Made by a program: the position numbers and the translations under genes. Positions 1 to 11,900 of a DNA stretch of 64,000 nt are shown here, piece after piece (positions within the stretch are counted from its first letter, which is position 1; each line of letters begins with the position of its first letter). Location of the stretch: positions 15,084,887 to 15,148,886 of the forward strand of contig NC_135226.1 in NCBI RefSeq assembly GCF_052324685.1. The letters run 5' to 3'. The notes beneath the pieces were generated by a model. It ran no database searches. It saw only the letters and a list, made by a program, of their open reading frames with translations, and had not been told where the DNA came from. This DNA comes from Brachyhypopomus gauderio. Taxonomy: Eukaryota; Chordata; Actinopteri; Gymnotiformes; Hypopomidae.

Positions 1-17
1 TGGGATTACAGTGGCAA

Positions 18-475
18 GGGCAACACGGTGGCTTGGTGGTTAGCACGTTTGCCTCTCAGCACTGGGGTCTTGGGTTCAAGACCCTATCGGAGTGGAGTTT
101 CCATGTTCTCCCTGTGTTTGCGTGGGTTTTCCCTGTGATCTCTGGTTTCCTCCCACAGTCCAAAGACATGGAAGTGAGGTAAATTGGCAGTCACTGACAA
201 ATTCTCCCTGAGTGTGTGTCTGTGTCTCTCTGTTCAATAAAAAAAAGTAGTGTCTGTGTGTGTGCATGTATGTGTGTCTGCTTGTATGCCCAGTGGTGGA
301 TGGTGTTCTGCCACTAGGGTCTGTCCACTCTCCCCTTCCTGCACCCCATTCAGTCCCCCAGGGGGCTGTGTATTCCGGTAAAGAGTACGCTGTGCGCAAT
401 TGGCTGCTGCTTCTCGCTGGTGTGTGTGATTGTTTGTTTGAGACTTGTACCTGTGTTAAATTGAACATTCATTCA
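18..475 (+). repeat. tRNA-derived SINE, teleost type
   Basis: The left part has a pol III A-box-like stretch (GTGGCTTGGTGGTTAGC near 30-47) and a B-box-like stretch (GGGTTCAAGACCC near 72-84). The wording around 90-190 (mentions of the hallmark TTTCCTCCCACAGTCCAAAGACATG) is the common teleost SINE body. The part after 290 (CCCCAGGGGGCTGTG, AAGAGTACGCTGTGCGCAATTGGCTGC) also looks like standard fish SINE sequence. It could be one long element or two adjoining pieces; the end is approximate. Subfamily not assigned. Confidence 0.7.
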
Positions 476-497
476 TTATTGTGTCTCTGTTCTCAAG

Positions 498-977
498 CAT
501 GCATGATAACCGCTGGGAGAAGGAGAAAGAGGAGGAGAAGCCCAGAGAGGAGCATCCCAAAGCCCTATCAGAAAAGGTGAGGCTTTTGTGCTTCCAGAAG
601 CTTGGTTGGATCCTTTCCTGAATGTTTTAACATGGTTGAGCACTTGATAATTCCCAGAGTTTAACTAATATAGTTGATATCGTCTCTGCCGATGGACTAG
701 CCTGCAGGTGCCGTTGAGAAACTCCCTGTTAGCAGTACTGCTAATGTATTTAATTTAATGAACTCTTGGTCACCAGAAAGAACTGAAGAGCTCCAGCTCC
801 CACGCCCCGTCCACCCCGAGCCCCAAGCAGCAGCGGACATCCGGGCCCAAGGTGGACATCCCCTCCCCACAGGAGAGCCTCAGCACCCCAGAGACCCTCA
901 GCCCCTACATCCCTCTGGAGGACCACCAGCCCGTGTTAGACTGGGGAGAAGAGATGGAGAAAAATTATGGCTGGTGA
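498..977 (+). CDS. Last two coding exons of an unidentified gene
   Basis: Two exons can be joined in phase. The first (498-576) follows an acceptor TTCTCAAG and ends at a donor AAAAG|GTGAGG; it encodes a Glu/Lys-rich stretch starting MHDNRWEKEKEEEK. The second (777-977) follows CACCAG and continues as a Ser/Pro-rich tail, ending IPLEDHQPVLDWGEEMEKNYGW in two overlapping short motifs (YIPLEDHQPVLDW, then GEEMEKNYGW) and a TGA at 975-977. The joined tail is about 92 residues, low-complexity apart from the conserved-looking acidic/aromatic C-terminus. Codon use is GC-rich like the moonraker exons and unlike the transposons. I do not recognise the gene. Upstream exons lie beyond the left edge or under the SINE. 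It could also be a minor isoform tail. Confidence 0.5.
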
Positions 978-981
978 AAAA

Positions 982-987
982 ATAAAC
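982..987 (+). promoter_or_regulatory. Candidate polyadenylation signal AATAAA
   Basis: AATAAA lies only a few bases after the TGA of the preceding exon model. That is unusually close, so the true poly(A) site may be further downstream; the motif itself is plain in the sequence. Confidence 0.35.
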
Positions 988-2259
988 AATTTATTTGAAC
1001 ATGAATTTTGCCCTAGAAGGATGAAAGGATTTTTTTGTAAAGATAAAACTGAATTTACTCTCATTTTGTAAGAGCTGCTGCTCCAGCTTGCCTGATATTC
1101 AACGTGAACCGAGTTACGTTGGAGGGTCACGCGAGGTGGGCGGAGTCGCGCGCTACGGTCACTCGCGAAAGTATAAACCTAGCTTTAATGAACCGCAGCT
1201 GACTAACACTACCAACAAGAGTGGGTGTGTCCAAGAAGAGTGGGTGTGTCCAGAGAGCTGCGCCCCGTGGAAAATCTGAAACCAGCCAATTAAACTGCAG
1301 CCTCAGATCACGTGCTTGGCAAAAGTTTATCCCTCTCCATGCACTCTCATTAGACCGGTGCCCCGCACACAGGAAGTGTGCACAATGTAAGCAATTAAAT
1401 TAGTGCTGTCAATTCCAGGTGCTGCGATTGATTTTGCTCAAGCTTGCTAGATTTTTTAATTAGCAATCCAGGTAAAATTAGTGGAATGAACACAATCCAG
1501 GTAGCCTGAGCAAAATCCTGGTGAGGACTTTTAATCGCAGCACCTGGAATTGACAGCACTAAATTAAATACAATTGTGTTTACTCTTTTAATACATTCAA
1601 ACATGGCTATTAGACACACAGTGTGACAAAATAATTTCCTCATTATCGCAGTTTATAATGAACTAATTTTAATATCGGAACAATATTAAATGGGCGGCGC
1701 CCTAGCGCCCCCTATTGACCAGCCACCACTGAGAGATGCAGTCTTCCAAGAGCAGTGCGGGGGAAGAGTCCCCTGAAGCCCAGCAGTGACCACAAGTCCG
1801 GTACCAACCAAAAGCCAAGAGGAGAGGGGTGGTGGTGACCATTGATCTATATTACTGGATTGGACATCGCCTGTTGCCGCTATAGCTAGCGATGCGCCGC
1901 CCTCTGAGCCATTACTATGCATTGAGTCATGCCAGCAAAGCAGTGTAGTTCCTATGTGGGATGTGCATCCATCCGCCCTTATTTCTTATCCGATTTTTAT
2001 AAAATATGGCTTAATTTAAAGGTGAAAATATTGCCAATGTTGTGATATGTAAAACTTTGTTATTCTCCCAAGAGATAAATTTAAATTTAGGTAAAAATGT
2101 TAAAAATCCCTGCAAAAAGCCCTTTTCTTTCACCTGGCTAAAACTAAATAACACAAGTACGTCATTGTCACGGAGGAGCCGTGACGCTCACGCAAGCGCA
2201 CAACACTCTGCCATTCACGCAAGCGCACAGGCGCAGAGGCAGCCATCTGCCGGCATTTT
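988..2259. other. Intergenic stretch without a supported gene
   Basis: Apart from the MITE at 1401-1561 there is nothing I can call. Short open frames (for example on the minus strand at 1686-1922) lack codon structure, splice partners or recognisable motifs. A CTCF-like motif in reverse occurs near 1699-1713. Confidence 0.6.
1401..1561. mobile_element. 161-bp hAT-like MITE with perfect TIRs and TSD
   Basis: The element begins TAGTGCTGTCAATTCC and ends with the exact reverse complement; the perfect terminal inverted repeats are 29 bp. It is flanked on both sides by the direct repeat AATTAAAT (1393-1400 and 1562-1569), an 8-bp target-site duplication typical of hAT elements. The interior holds no open frame, so it must depend on an autonomous relative. 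Confidence 0.85.
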
Positions 2260-2510
2260 TACAGTTTTTTTCGATTGGTTTGGCTCATTTCTTGAAACCG
2301 AGATGACATTCTCAATACAACATGGACAAGTCTGGAAACCCCTTGGCAATTGTTCACAACAGAATAGCAGTTCTCCTTGGTTTAGTCAAATTGCAAATGT
2401 CTTTGTACATGTCTCAAATATCCCAGTCATCTTTGCAAATGATTTAGTACAAGTAGCCTACAGTTAGCACAATTTCCTAGTAATTTGAAATGAAATGAAA
2501 TGAAAAATGA

Positions 2511-2570
2511 AATGTGCCATATTTTGTCAATTGTGATTTTTTACACCCCAATCGAACAGCAATCTGTTCA
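2511..2570. repeat. Short fragment shared with the SINE family at 40.06 and 54.72 kb
   Basis: The string CCATATTTTGTCAATTGTG followed by TTTTTTACACC recurs at the tail of the SINEs at about 40060 and 54730. Here only the tail, next to a GAAAT run, is present; the tRNA-like head is missing. Confidence 0.55.
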
Positions 2571-2879
2571 ATTTTCAAAATTAATCAACATTATACCATA
2601 TATATTATATAGTATTATACCACAAATACCACATACCAACCTCTTGATATATTTGGTAAATTCATGACTATAATTGAACATCTGAAACTAGAACCTTACT
2701 AATGAAGGTTCACACATCTCAGATAACCAAGCAGATAGATACTTGACAGGTGCTCTTTATGCTTGTGAATGCTATCAATCATGTAAGCCTGTACATAGAG
2801 AGCTTGACTAGGACCAATACAATTTCTGAACATGGAGGCAACTAGTCCAACACAAGCAAGAAGGCAACTTCCTGCTCAA

Positions 2880-3541
2880 GGAAGAGGTGGAAGAAGAAGA
2901 TGAGGAAGAGGAGGAGTGAGGGTACGTGGTGGTGGGACAGGGGGAAGAAGAAGATGAGGAAGAGGAGGAGTGAGGGTACGTGGTGGTGGGACAGGGGGAA
3001 GAAGAAGATGGATGGGAAAGAGGGGGAGTGAGGGTACGTGGTGGTGGGACAGGGGGAAGAAGATGATGAGGAAGAGGAGGAGTGAGGGTACGTGGTGGTG
3101 GGACAGGGGGAAGAAGAAGATGAGGAAGAGGGGGAGTGAGGGTACGTGGTGTTGGGACAGGGGGAAGAAGAAGATGAGGAAGAGGAGGAGTGAGGGTACG
3201 TGGTGGTGGGACAGGGGGAAGAAGAAGATGAGGAAGAGGGGGAGTGAGGGTACGTGGTGGTGGGACAGGGGGAAGAAGAAGATGAGGAAGAGGGGGAGTG
3301 AGGGTACGTGGTGGTGGGACAGGGGGAAGAAGAAGATGAGGAAGAGGAGGAGTGAGGGTACGTGGTGGTGGGACAGGGGGAAGAAGAAGATGAGGAAGAG
3401 GGGGAGTGAGGGTACGTGGTGGTGGGACAGGGGGAAGAAGAAGATGAGGAAGAGGAGGAGTGAGAGTACGTGGTGGTGGGACAGGGGGAAGAAGAAGATG
3501 AGGAAGAGGGGGAGTGAGGGTATGTGGTGGTGGGACAGGGG
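2880..3541. repeat. 54-bp minisatellite, about 12 copies
   Basis: Purine-rich on the + strand, with a core GGTACGTGGTGGTGGGACAG plus a GAAGAAGAAGATGAGGAAGAG segment; unit starts are 54 bp apart at most steps. Copies alternate between GAGGAGGAG and GAGGGGGAG variants, and one unit near 3010 carries a small insertion. It creates open frames on both strands that I regard as artefacts. It lies where the related transposase has an Arg/Gly-rich stretch and probably arose from it. Confidence 0.9.
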
Positions 3542-3556
3542 GCACTGGAAAAAATC

Positions 3557-4398
3557 AAAATCTTACCAAGTGTATTTGTCTAATTTCTAGTCAAAATATC
3601 TCATTAGACTTAATATAAGACATAATTGCCTAACAAGTACAATTTCAGCAAGATATAGGGACTTGTTTTAAGACAATACAACTTGAATATCTTGTTAAGT
3701 GAAAAAGTCTTGAAAACATCTTGTTTTGAGTCATATGTCATATGAAACAAGCTTTTTTGACATTGGAAGAGGTTTTTAAGCTGCTGTGTTATTTGCAACA
3801 GATGAATCATCATCTTTCAGGAATTACACTTACTTGATTTAAGAAAATATATCTTATTTATAGTAAAGCCTTAAGTTTCACCAGTTTGACAAAAACGAGT
3901 GACTTTCTGGAGTCTCTGCTGTTTGCCTCATGGTGATCACAAGACTAGGAATTCCCAGAATGTTGAACTATTCCTTCAATCAAAATAAAACTCCAACAAC
4001 ATTGAATAAAATACAATGATACACAAATGCAATGAGGAGTTTTTAATGTTCAGTTACATGAACATCTCTACATTTGAAAGGGTAAATAAATGTTTGAGTC
4101 ATTTCTCATTTAACATCTGAACATTACTCAAATTATACCACAATACCATAATGTTACTACACTGAAACCCCATTCACACACAAATACAACACATGAATCA
4201 GTTACTTATTAAAGTATCTCATACACACTGGCCTTATCTAAATGGTTCAATAGTGGGAGGAGAAAAAAGTTTAAGTAAATGCTCCCCAGAAAATCAAGTT
4301 TATAAAAGAAAACAAAAAAATCAGTACATCAACATAAATAGTGGCAGTAGTGGTCTTAATATTTGTAGTTAAAACATTAATTTCTGCTCAAAACAGAC
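3557..4398. other. Left subterminal region of the CACTA element
   Basis: AT-rich non-coding sequence with repeated short motifs such as ACTTGTTTTAAG, ATCTTGTTAAG and ATCTTGTTTTGAG at 3650-3740. CACTA transposases are known to bind subterminal repeats, so these are candidate binding sites; that is inference. No gene seen. Confidence 0.5.
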
Positions 4399-7300
4399 TC
4401 AAGTATTTGTATTAAGAGAGTAATGCACATTGACATCTGTGATATCATACTTCATTGGAACATACTTGCTATTATTGAAGTTCAAATAGTAGTATGGTGT
4501 ATAATCAACAAGTTTTTCAGCATCTTCAAAAATATTGGCTTGGGCTAGGTAGGGAACTTCTACCTCGTATGCTAAATAATGATCATTCCACCCATTTATT
4601 GAGAGAGGCTGGCATTCAAAACAATACAATGAAGAATTTACTATGTAGATGTTTTTCACAAGTCCAAACTCTGGAGTACTATTGATGACATTAGTAATAA
4701 CCAAAGTTTTCTCACAAGTATACTTATTTCCATGTTGCATTATCCACTTTACCGAAACTATATGTTGAAGATGCTCTATTCCTAAGAAGTCTGTAATCTT
4801 TCCTTCTACATAGTGAACATTTTTAACCTCAGAGACTGGGCCGATTTCAACTTCATTTGAAAAAATTGGATGTGTCTCATGCACATTTTGACTACATTCA
4901 TATAGTTGGTTGTGCTTCACAAGAGACTTACAAATATTCTTAAAACTACTTTTCAAAGCCCACTGCTTGAAAAAGCAATGCTTTGACTCAAAGCGCATAC
5001 ACATATGCCTCACCATAGGACCAAGAGCCTTAATCTGAGAAGGCAGATGCAGAAGGAAATGCTGTTTAGGTATAATATTTTTATCTGGAAATAGTTCTTT
5101 GAAATCTTTTAAATGTTGCTCTATTAAAAGTTTCAGCCTTGAAAGAGTTTGGAGAGCAATAGTAGGTGAAAACAGAATTCTGACTATCTGTAACAACTTG
5201 AGGAGCATTTGCGTGTACTCATTGTCTCCAATTTTGTCAATAAGAAATGGCATGATCTTTAACAAACCAGCATCTGCCCTGCTGACTGTTTCAATTTATT
5301 GTCATTTGATGACAGTGTATTGACAGATATCGGGCAAGGCTTATCTCTTGCATCCAAAGGAGAGTAAGGGAAACTAATAATTGCACTGTTGAATGTGTCT
5401 AACTCCATATGCCCTGAAAGCACAAGATGCTTTAAAACACATTTGATTTCATATGGGGCAATACCTTCAAGAATAATATGCATAATGTCTTGTGGAGTTT
5501 GATTGATTATATCAAAGTGAGGAAATTCTGTTAATTTGCTTCTCCTGTTAATACCATATGTTGTTTTTAGATTTTCTTTCAGAAAGTCAGTGCTTGCTTT
5601 TTCAATGTCACTACATTGTCTGATATGACTTGTCGAGGTCCTTTTAACAAATAAATCTTCATTAAATTGTTCCTGCATGTCTTCAAAGTTACATTCAGTG
5701 TCTGCATTTACTGTAGGCAAACCCTACTCCTTCCTTAAATCCAGCCACTTTATGTTGAGCTAGAGTGTCTCCACACACAGACATAAGTGCCCCAAAAATT
5801 GTCTTCTCACCATTTGCAGTGACAACTTTAGCACCATCATACAGCTCAATGAAGTCGCAATTAATCCTCTCAAGGACCTTATCAATACCACAATCAGAAA
5901 GATCTTTTGATTTTACCATGGCAAGCAGACGAATGGCAGCAAGTCTTGACCTGTATTTAGGGTTGATGTTACCTAAGGTATAATAAATCAATAACAATTT
6001 GTTTTTGTTGGCCCGAGATCCAAGAGGATTGCACAATTCAATTTCATCTGTATATAAAATTAATTGCAATGCTGTGGGAACTCTCAAAAACAGTGGGTGT
6101 GATTTAAAAATGTCTCCATCAATGAAATCATGAAAAAAACTATCCTTGCATGGTTGTGGCCCCTGTTCAATCATTGCAAGAATTCTTGGATGCATTAACA
6201 GCTGTTCCAAACTTTTCAACAAAGGTATATAATAAAAGTAATGGTGTTTAATGGTAAGGACTCTAGAGTCCCCACTTTTCACATAACATGCCGTATTTTT
6301 TTATATAATCATCTCTGGTTCAACTGGCTGTAACAGTTCTTTGATTGTCTTATCCTGCAAATGTGTTGTAGCAATTTGACTGAAAGGGTCATTAAACTGG
6401 TCAAATACTCCCATTATATCACTCTTCAGTTGACCAAGGTCCCCATTATGTGTCTCAATCATATTACTCATTTGATGTTTTAGGTGCTCCAGTAATGCTG
6501 CCTGGTATTGCTGGACTCCGGACACCATTTGGTTAACAGCTCTCTAGAGAAAAAAACAATAATGCAAATAAACAAACAAATTACAAACTAATGAGAGAAA
6601 TGTGAACAAGGCTATGGAACAGTTGGAATTGAGTTTATAAATGAAATTTACGCTCATTTCAAACTCTGTAATTTTATTCTGAGACTCAAGAGATTCACAA
6701 TTACAACATATCCTTATTTATCTTATTCTGTCTGAAACAAGCCCTTTTAGACAGAGCATTCCAGGAGCCTATACAAATAAAATTTGATTTGATAAAAAAC
6801 CTGTGTAAGTCGATGGGTTTCTCTGGCCTGAAGAAGAAATGCAGTTGCATATTTGGAAAAGTCCATGTTGACATGCCCTTCTCCACCTTCTTGAAATCCA
6901 CGCTGAAACAGATTTACATCTCTATTAAAACATGTAGCAGAAAGCACAAATGCAGTAGTATGTTTCCTCAGAAGATTCACATCAGGCTATTCATGTAACA
7001 CTCTCTCAGCTAGAGAAAAGCAAACATCTCATCTTTGATATTTAATGAACATCACATTTTTAAATATCAACATACTAACCATTTCATGAGTACACAGTTA
7101 GGATTTAAATATATTCTGAATAAAGCAGTTAAATTCACTTCACTGTAACAACGAATATTAAAAATACTAAAAACAACGAATATTAAATAAGACACCGATA
7201 TCATCATATCCGCCGTTATCATGGTTCATCGGACCAACACGTTGTCTTGGGACCCTTAAAAAACTACCTTAAACTGTACAGACTGGGATATAACTTCAGG

Positions 7301-8293
7301 AAACAACAAACAAGAATATAATGTAACGGTCCACGTATATACTAATATCTTTTGAACAGTCCCACAATGTTTTTGAACGGTCCAAACGCGAAGTTAAAAT
7401 TCAAGCAGGCTCAAAAAGAAACAGGAGCACGAAATGCGAATTCTTCTAACGGGATGAGAGAAAGTGGACATTCAATTATGTCATATTACCAAAACTCTGG
7501 GAAGAACCTCCTAAAACCGATGAAAACAGCGATTTATTTTACCGCGCGCTTGTGATGACTGATTTCGCTTAGACAGCGCGACCGGAGAAAAATGGCCGCG
7601 GCTCAATCATTATCACGCGGAAATATCCAAGTCCCTACTCAATAGGAATCGACTTATTAGTAAAAAGGGCAGACTGGTACAGATAACATAAACGTACGTG
7701 CGAAGGTGTATTAATGTAGACAGAATACACAAATAAGATGCAGAAGTACTCTGCTGCGTTACAAACTGCTGGTAACTTACTTGTGTAGATTCAGGTAGTG
7801 CTACATTCTGTTCCGCCTGGGTTGGAAGTGTTGCGTCTTCAGTATAAGTTGATGGAGCGGCGTGACCTGGGGCGTTTTCGGCGGTCGAGCAGCCAGCATC
7901 ACTATCAAAACAACCTGCTATGCTTGTTGTAGTGGGTTCGCGTGCCTCAAGTGCTACCTGAATGCTGGGTACATTAAAATCCTCGAAATATCCTTCTCTC
8001 GAGTGCATTCGAAGTTTTGTAGATGTACATAGCCCTGCATTGTCCTCCGTGGCTTTAGCTGCCGTTCGGTCTCCGCATGGCCTCATACATTTGCGACTAA
8101 GAAGATGCGAGGCATGGCTCCGTTTGACGTGGTAGTAAAAAGAGTTGTACACTCTGTATTCCTGAGTGCAACCATCAATGCCACAGATAACACGGAAATT
8201 CGGACTACGGCTGTGTACGGTATGTATGTGGTTAAGTAATGTTCTTAATGTCACTGCCACAAAAAGGCAGCAAATGAAGCAGCGCCAAATCAT
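4399..8293 (-). pseudogene. CACTA/EnSpm-type transposase, multi-exon, disrupted
   Basis: Read on the minus strand. Exon 1 (7781-8293) encodes C2H2-like zinc-binding patterns (CFICC...HIHTVH and CGIDGCTQEY...HVKRSH) followed by a Ser/Thr/Ala-rich linker, ending at donor ACACAA|GTAAGT. A second exon is at about 6801-7009 (GHVNMDFSKYATAFLLQARE). The last exon runs from about 6543 to the stop at 4399 and carries the transposase core: TDEIELCNPLGSRANKNKL, then YYTLGNINPKYRSRLAAIRLL, GALMSVCGDTLAQH, a CxxC-like CRHC and HFDIINQTPQDIMHIILEG, then HFLLHLPSQIKALGP and MCMRFESKHCFFKQW. These are the hallmarks of animal EnSpm-like transposases. Breaks: in-frame stops at 6987-6989 and 6301-6303, and frameshifts near 5698 and 5265. 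Mobilisation by this copy is not possible. Exon limits at 6801 and 6543 are tentative. Confidence 0.75.
7010..7780. other. Intron of the CACTA transposase pseudogene
   Basis: AT-rich sequence between the zinc-finger exon and the next exon of the minus-strand pseudogene. No independent gene, RNA or repeat family was recognised. Confidence 0.5.
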
Positions 8294-8945
8294 GTTAATG
8301 TATAAAGACACTCCTCATAACAGCCCTCGAGCCCATAGCAAACCACGAGAAGGATTGTTGTAGTGGCGGAAGGTTACATCAATAGGAAAAGATGGTACGT
8401 TTTAAATTATTTAAAGTTGATAAAGCGTAAAATTGATTGACACCAAAATAAGGGGTTTAGGTTGTTATTGTGAGATTAAGACTAATGTAACTGTCCTATA
8501 TTCCAAAGTTTGTTAGTAAATTTAAATACATTTTATAACCCATTGTGCTAACAGCGGATGTAGACACTGTATGTAGTACTACGGATCGTGTAGGGCCCTT
8601 CTTCCGAAAAAGCGGGAACGTCCGTTAACAGACTTGATTAGAGAATAGTTTTTACCTCAGAGGTCCAGTATATGCGAACATTAACGCCACAAGTTAATTA
8701 TATTGGATTTTATGATATAATAATAAAACTATATGTTATATACTATTGTATGTTATATACTATTATATATATAACTATATACTGTTATATCAAATGACCG
8801 TGTAAGCTCTGCTACCTTTGTGAGCTAGCTGGCTAACTCTTGCTAGTTAGGTTAGCTAAAAGTAAGATACCTGACTTTTGCTAGGACATCCTTGGAAACG
8901 TTAGCTAAGTACATCTGGAAACATCTCCCTCAGATGTCCTGAGTT
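8294..8945. promoter_or_regulatory. Shared divergent promoter region of the two CACTA genes
   Basis: A 650-bp interval between the start codons of the minus-strand transposase (8293) and the + strand companion gene (8946). It includes an AT-rich tract (8700-8790) with ATATGTTATATACTAT repeats. A bidirectional promoter is inferred from the head-to-head layout only; no core promoter motif is decisive. Confidence 0.4.
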
Positions 8946-11900
8946 ATGGAAAAAATGGACGCAATATCAACAGCTACCTTACAAGGTAATTATCATTAAG
9001 TATTATTTAAGTTAACTTGCATGTGCTGCTACCCATTCATGGTGGTAGCTAGTTAGAATGACTGCGGTGACTCGTGCTATTTTTATATTCAAAGTTGTGC
9101 AGGTGTGTACATAATATTTTACTGAAATTAGTATAGCTACATGCTAATGTTTTACAGTAAGCTTATTTTTGTATGATTAATTTATATAGTATGATTTATA
9201 TAGTTTATTATCAAAAATAATTATATTAAGACCAGAAAAGAGAAAGCATGGGAGTTAGGCTAACCATGTTTTTTTCTTCTTCTTTTTTATCTTTCAAAAC
9301 ATGCTTTATGTAGAGGGGGTTAAGTTAATGAGAAGTATCTTTTAATATTTTTATTTTATTTGTATGTTGTTGTTTAGCTGCAAACATCAGCGAAGCCTTG
9401 TTACCAACCCTGTCCCGTGAAGACATTCGTGATCTTTTTCCTGGACCTGAACATTTTCACAGGAGAAAAGCCATATGGAACCTGTTTCACAAAGAACAGG
9501 AGGTACACAGTAACTTAAATCAGCTTACATTGTACTTTCACCATCAGCATTCAGTCAGTTTTAACAAATAATTATAATTATAAACAAAATCATAACAATT
9601 ACAATAAATAATCTGCTTTTAATGGACTCATCACTGTATGATGTGGAGTTTCAGCTTTTGTAGTTAAAAAATGTGTGTTAAACTTGTAATTACCAGCTAT
9701 ATAATACATAATTATATATTATATTATATAATGCATAATATTTTTTATTTATTTTTTTAGTTCTATATAATGTTGCTAATGTTTTAATTTATGAATTGTA
9801 ATATTGTCTTATATATATTCCTTAGCATGTGCAGCAAACAGCATTCCCTAATCAAGAGAATGGTTCAAATGGCAGAGTTTCAGAAACTCCTCAGCCCAGC
9901 AATGCCCAACCTGATGTGCAATAGACACTGGACCCTCCAAGAACCCTGCAGATAACCAACCCTCAATATGTTGTGTATACTGACAGTGAGCTGGAGTATT
10001 TTAGGAAGCAGTATTTTGAAATGCAGCATGTTGGCCAAGAAGGTGAATGCACTCTTTCAAAAGAACTTCGCTGCCGATTAGTGAGGAACACACTGACCAA
10101 CATGGTGTCCATCATCAGAGCAACTACTACCGAATTCATGTATCCACCCAAAAATCATGTACAGTCTATGGCAAAGCGGCTTGTGGAGTATTATCCAATG
10201 CTACGTGATAACTCTGTGAACTGCAAACACACTTGGGTATGTGTTCCATTTGTGAACATTTCATTAATGTCAGTTTTTAGTTTCAGTGATGGAAAACTGT
10301 ACACCATCCATGATCGAACATGAAAACTGAACTATAAATAATATTTATGGAACTATAGTATAAAGTTTAAATGTCTGTTAGGCATTTCAGTGTAATTTTA
10401 TTCTGTTGTCATGGAACCTGCCATCATGATCTCTAAATTATTTATTTATAGTATTCAGTTTTTGTTTGTTTGTTTTTACATAATTTAGTTACTAGTTAGA
10501 ATACAGAGTATAACAAATCCCCCATAGTACAACAAAATGTGCAGTCTAAATGTTTGGTTGTAAATGGTGAAATTAAATGAGTGCATTACTTACATGTCTT
10601 TCACATGCAGGAATTACTTTTCAAGCAATTAATGAAAAGACTCCACAACATAAAGACACCAAAAAAGCGACAGGGATCTACACCACAAAGACAAAGAAAA
10701 CGAAGACGGCTCGATTTTCAGGGTTCTGATGGTGATTTAAGCACATCCATCTCAGAGTCACCAGGAAGCACTGCATCAACTGTAATCTTAGACAGAACAA
10801 GAAGCAGCTCATCATCTTTGGATAGGAGTAATTCACCTGATGGTAAGTGTGATATATTAAGATGTTTCATTATAGACTATATGTGAACAAAAAACTGACT
10901 CCTTTGCTTTTTAAAAAGCAGAAATTGTTGACCAGAGAGAAACTGCTGAAGATCCAGGAGTTCATTTTGGCCCTGATAGTCAGCAAAGTCACGCAAGACA
11001 TTACCGTACCCTGCAAGAGATGTTAAAAAGACCGAAACCTAATAAGGAGGCAGTTGCTCAGCTACTTGACCTTGAGTTTGATGCTCGTAGAGCCTTCATC
11101 AACTCTGACACAGTGAAAGACCAAGACAGACCTGCTATCATACTGCAAGCATACCCCTGTTTCAAAGAAGTAGATCATGTAAGTAAATGTATTTATTTCA
11201 TGTATGCCCCTAACTAGAATTATGAACATATTGTGTTAAATCTTTTTTGTGTATGTTTGTGTGTTATCCTTTTTTTGAACCAGGTTATGGATGAACTTCG
11301 TTGTATCCTTGACAGATCTAACCCTGACTTTATTTCTGACCTGAAGACCCGCTGGGAAAGCTTTTATGGCAAAGCACAGTTCTATGGGGTTTTTAAAAAG
11401 GTTCTGAGACCCCCAACAACACAGGACAAAGGTAGAAACTTTTCAGGAAATACCTTTTTGTTGTTTACTGCTGCTTATACTAAAGCTTAGTCATCAGGAG
11501 CTTCAGAGCTTTATGTTGGGTGCTGGAAACAGATCCAACTGTGTTGTGCTACTCCAGAATATACTGGAGGTTCTCTAGCCTAGTCTTGAGCTTGACTTTT
11601 AAAATAAAATGTGTGAATATTAAGGTGAAAATTCATAAACACAGACTACACACCACCCTGCACTCCCATTGAGTTTGATCCAACTTTTTGTGCAAAATAT
11701 CACACTGATTTAAACACAAACAAAGAAAACAAGCACTCAATGCAAAAAATATATTAAATAATGTGCTTATGTCTGGAACAGTGACACAATCTATAGCTAT
11801 GATGAAGGCGCTTCCTGAGCTGTTCCCATCACCTGTGGCCCTACCCAAGAAGTTGGGACATGCAAGTGAGGCAATGGTGCATGTTCTTGAGGTAAGAAAT

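Noticed and set aside
1686-1922. Minus-strand 78-codon frame
   Set aside because: No recognisable motif, splice partner or codon signal.
2880-3541. CRISPR-like array
   Set aside because: Directly adjoining units without unique spacers in a vertebrate genome; it is a minisatellite.
2808-3590. Open frames of 200-245 codons on both strands over the 54-bp repeat
   Set aside because: They come from a stop-free tandem repeat whose period is divisible by three; no splice or domain support.
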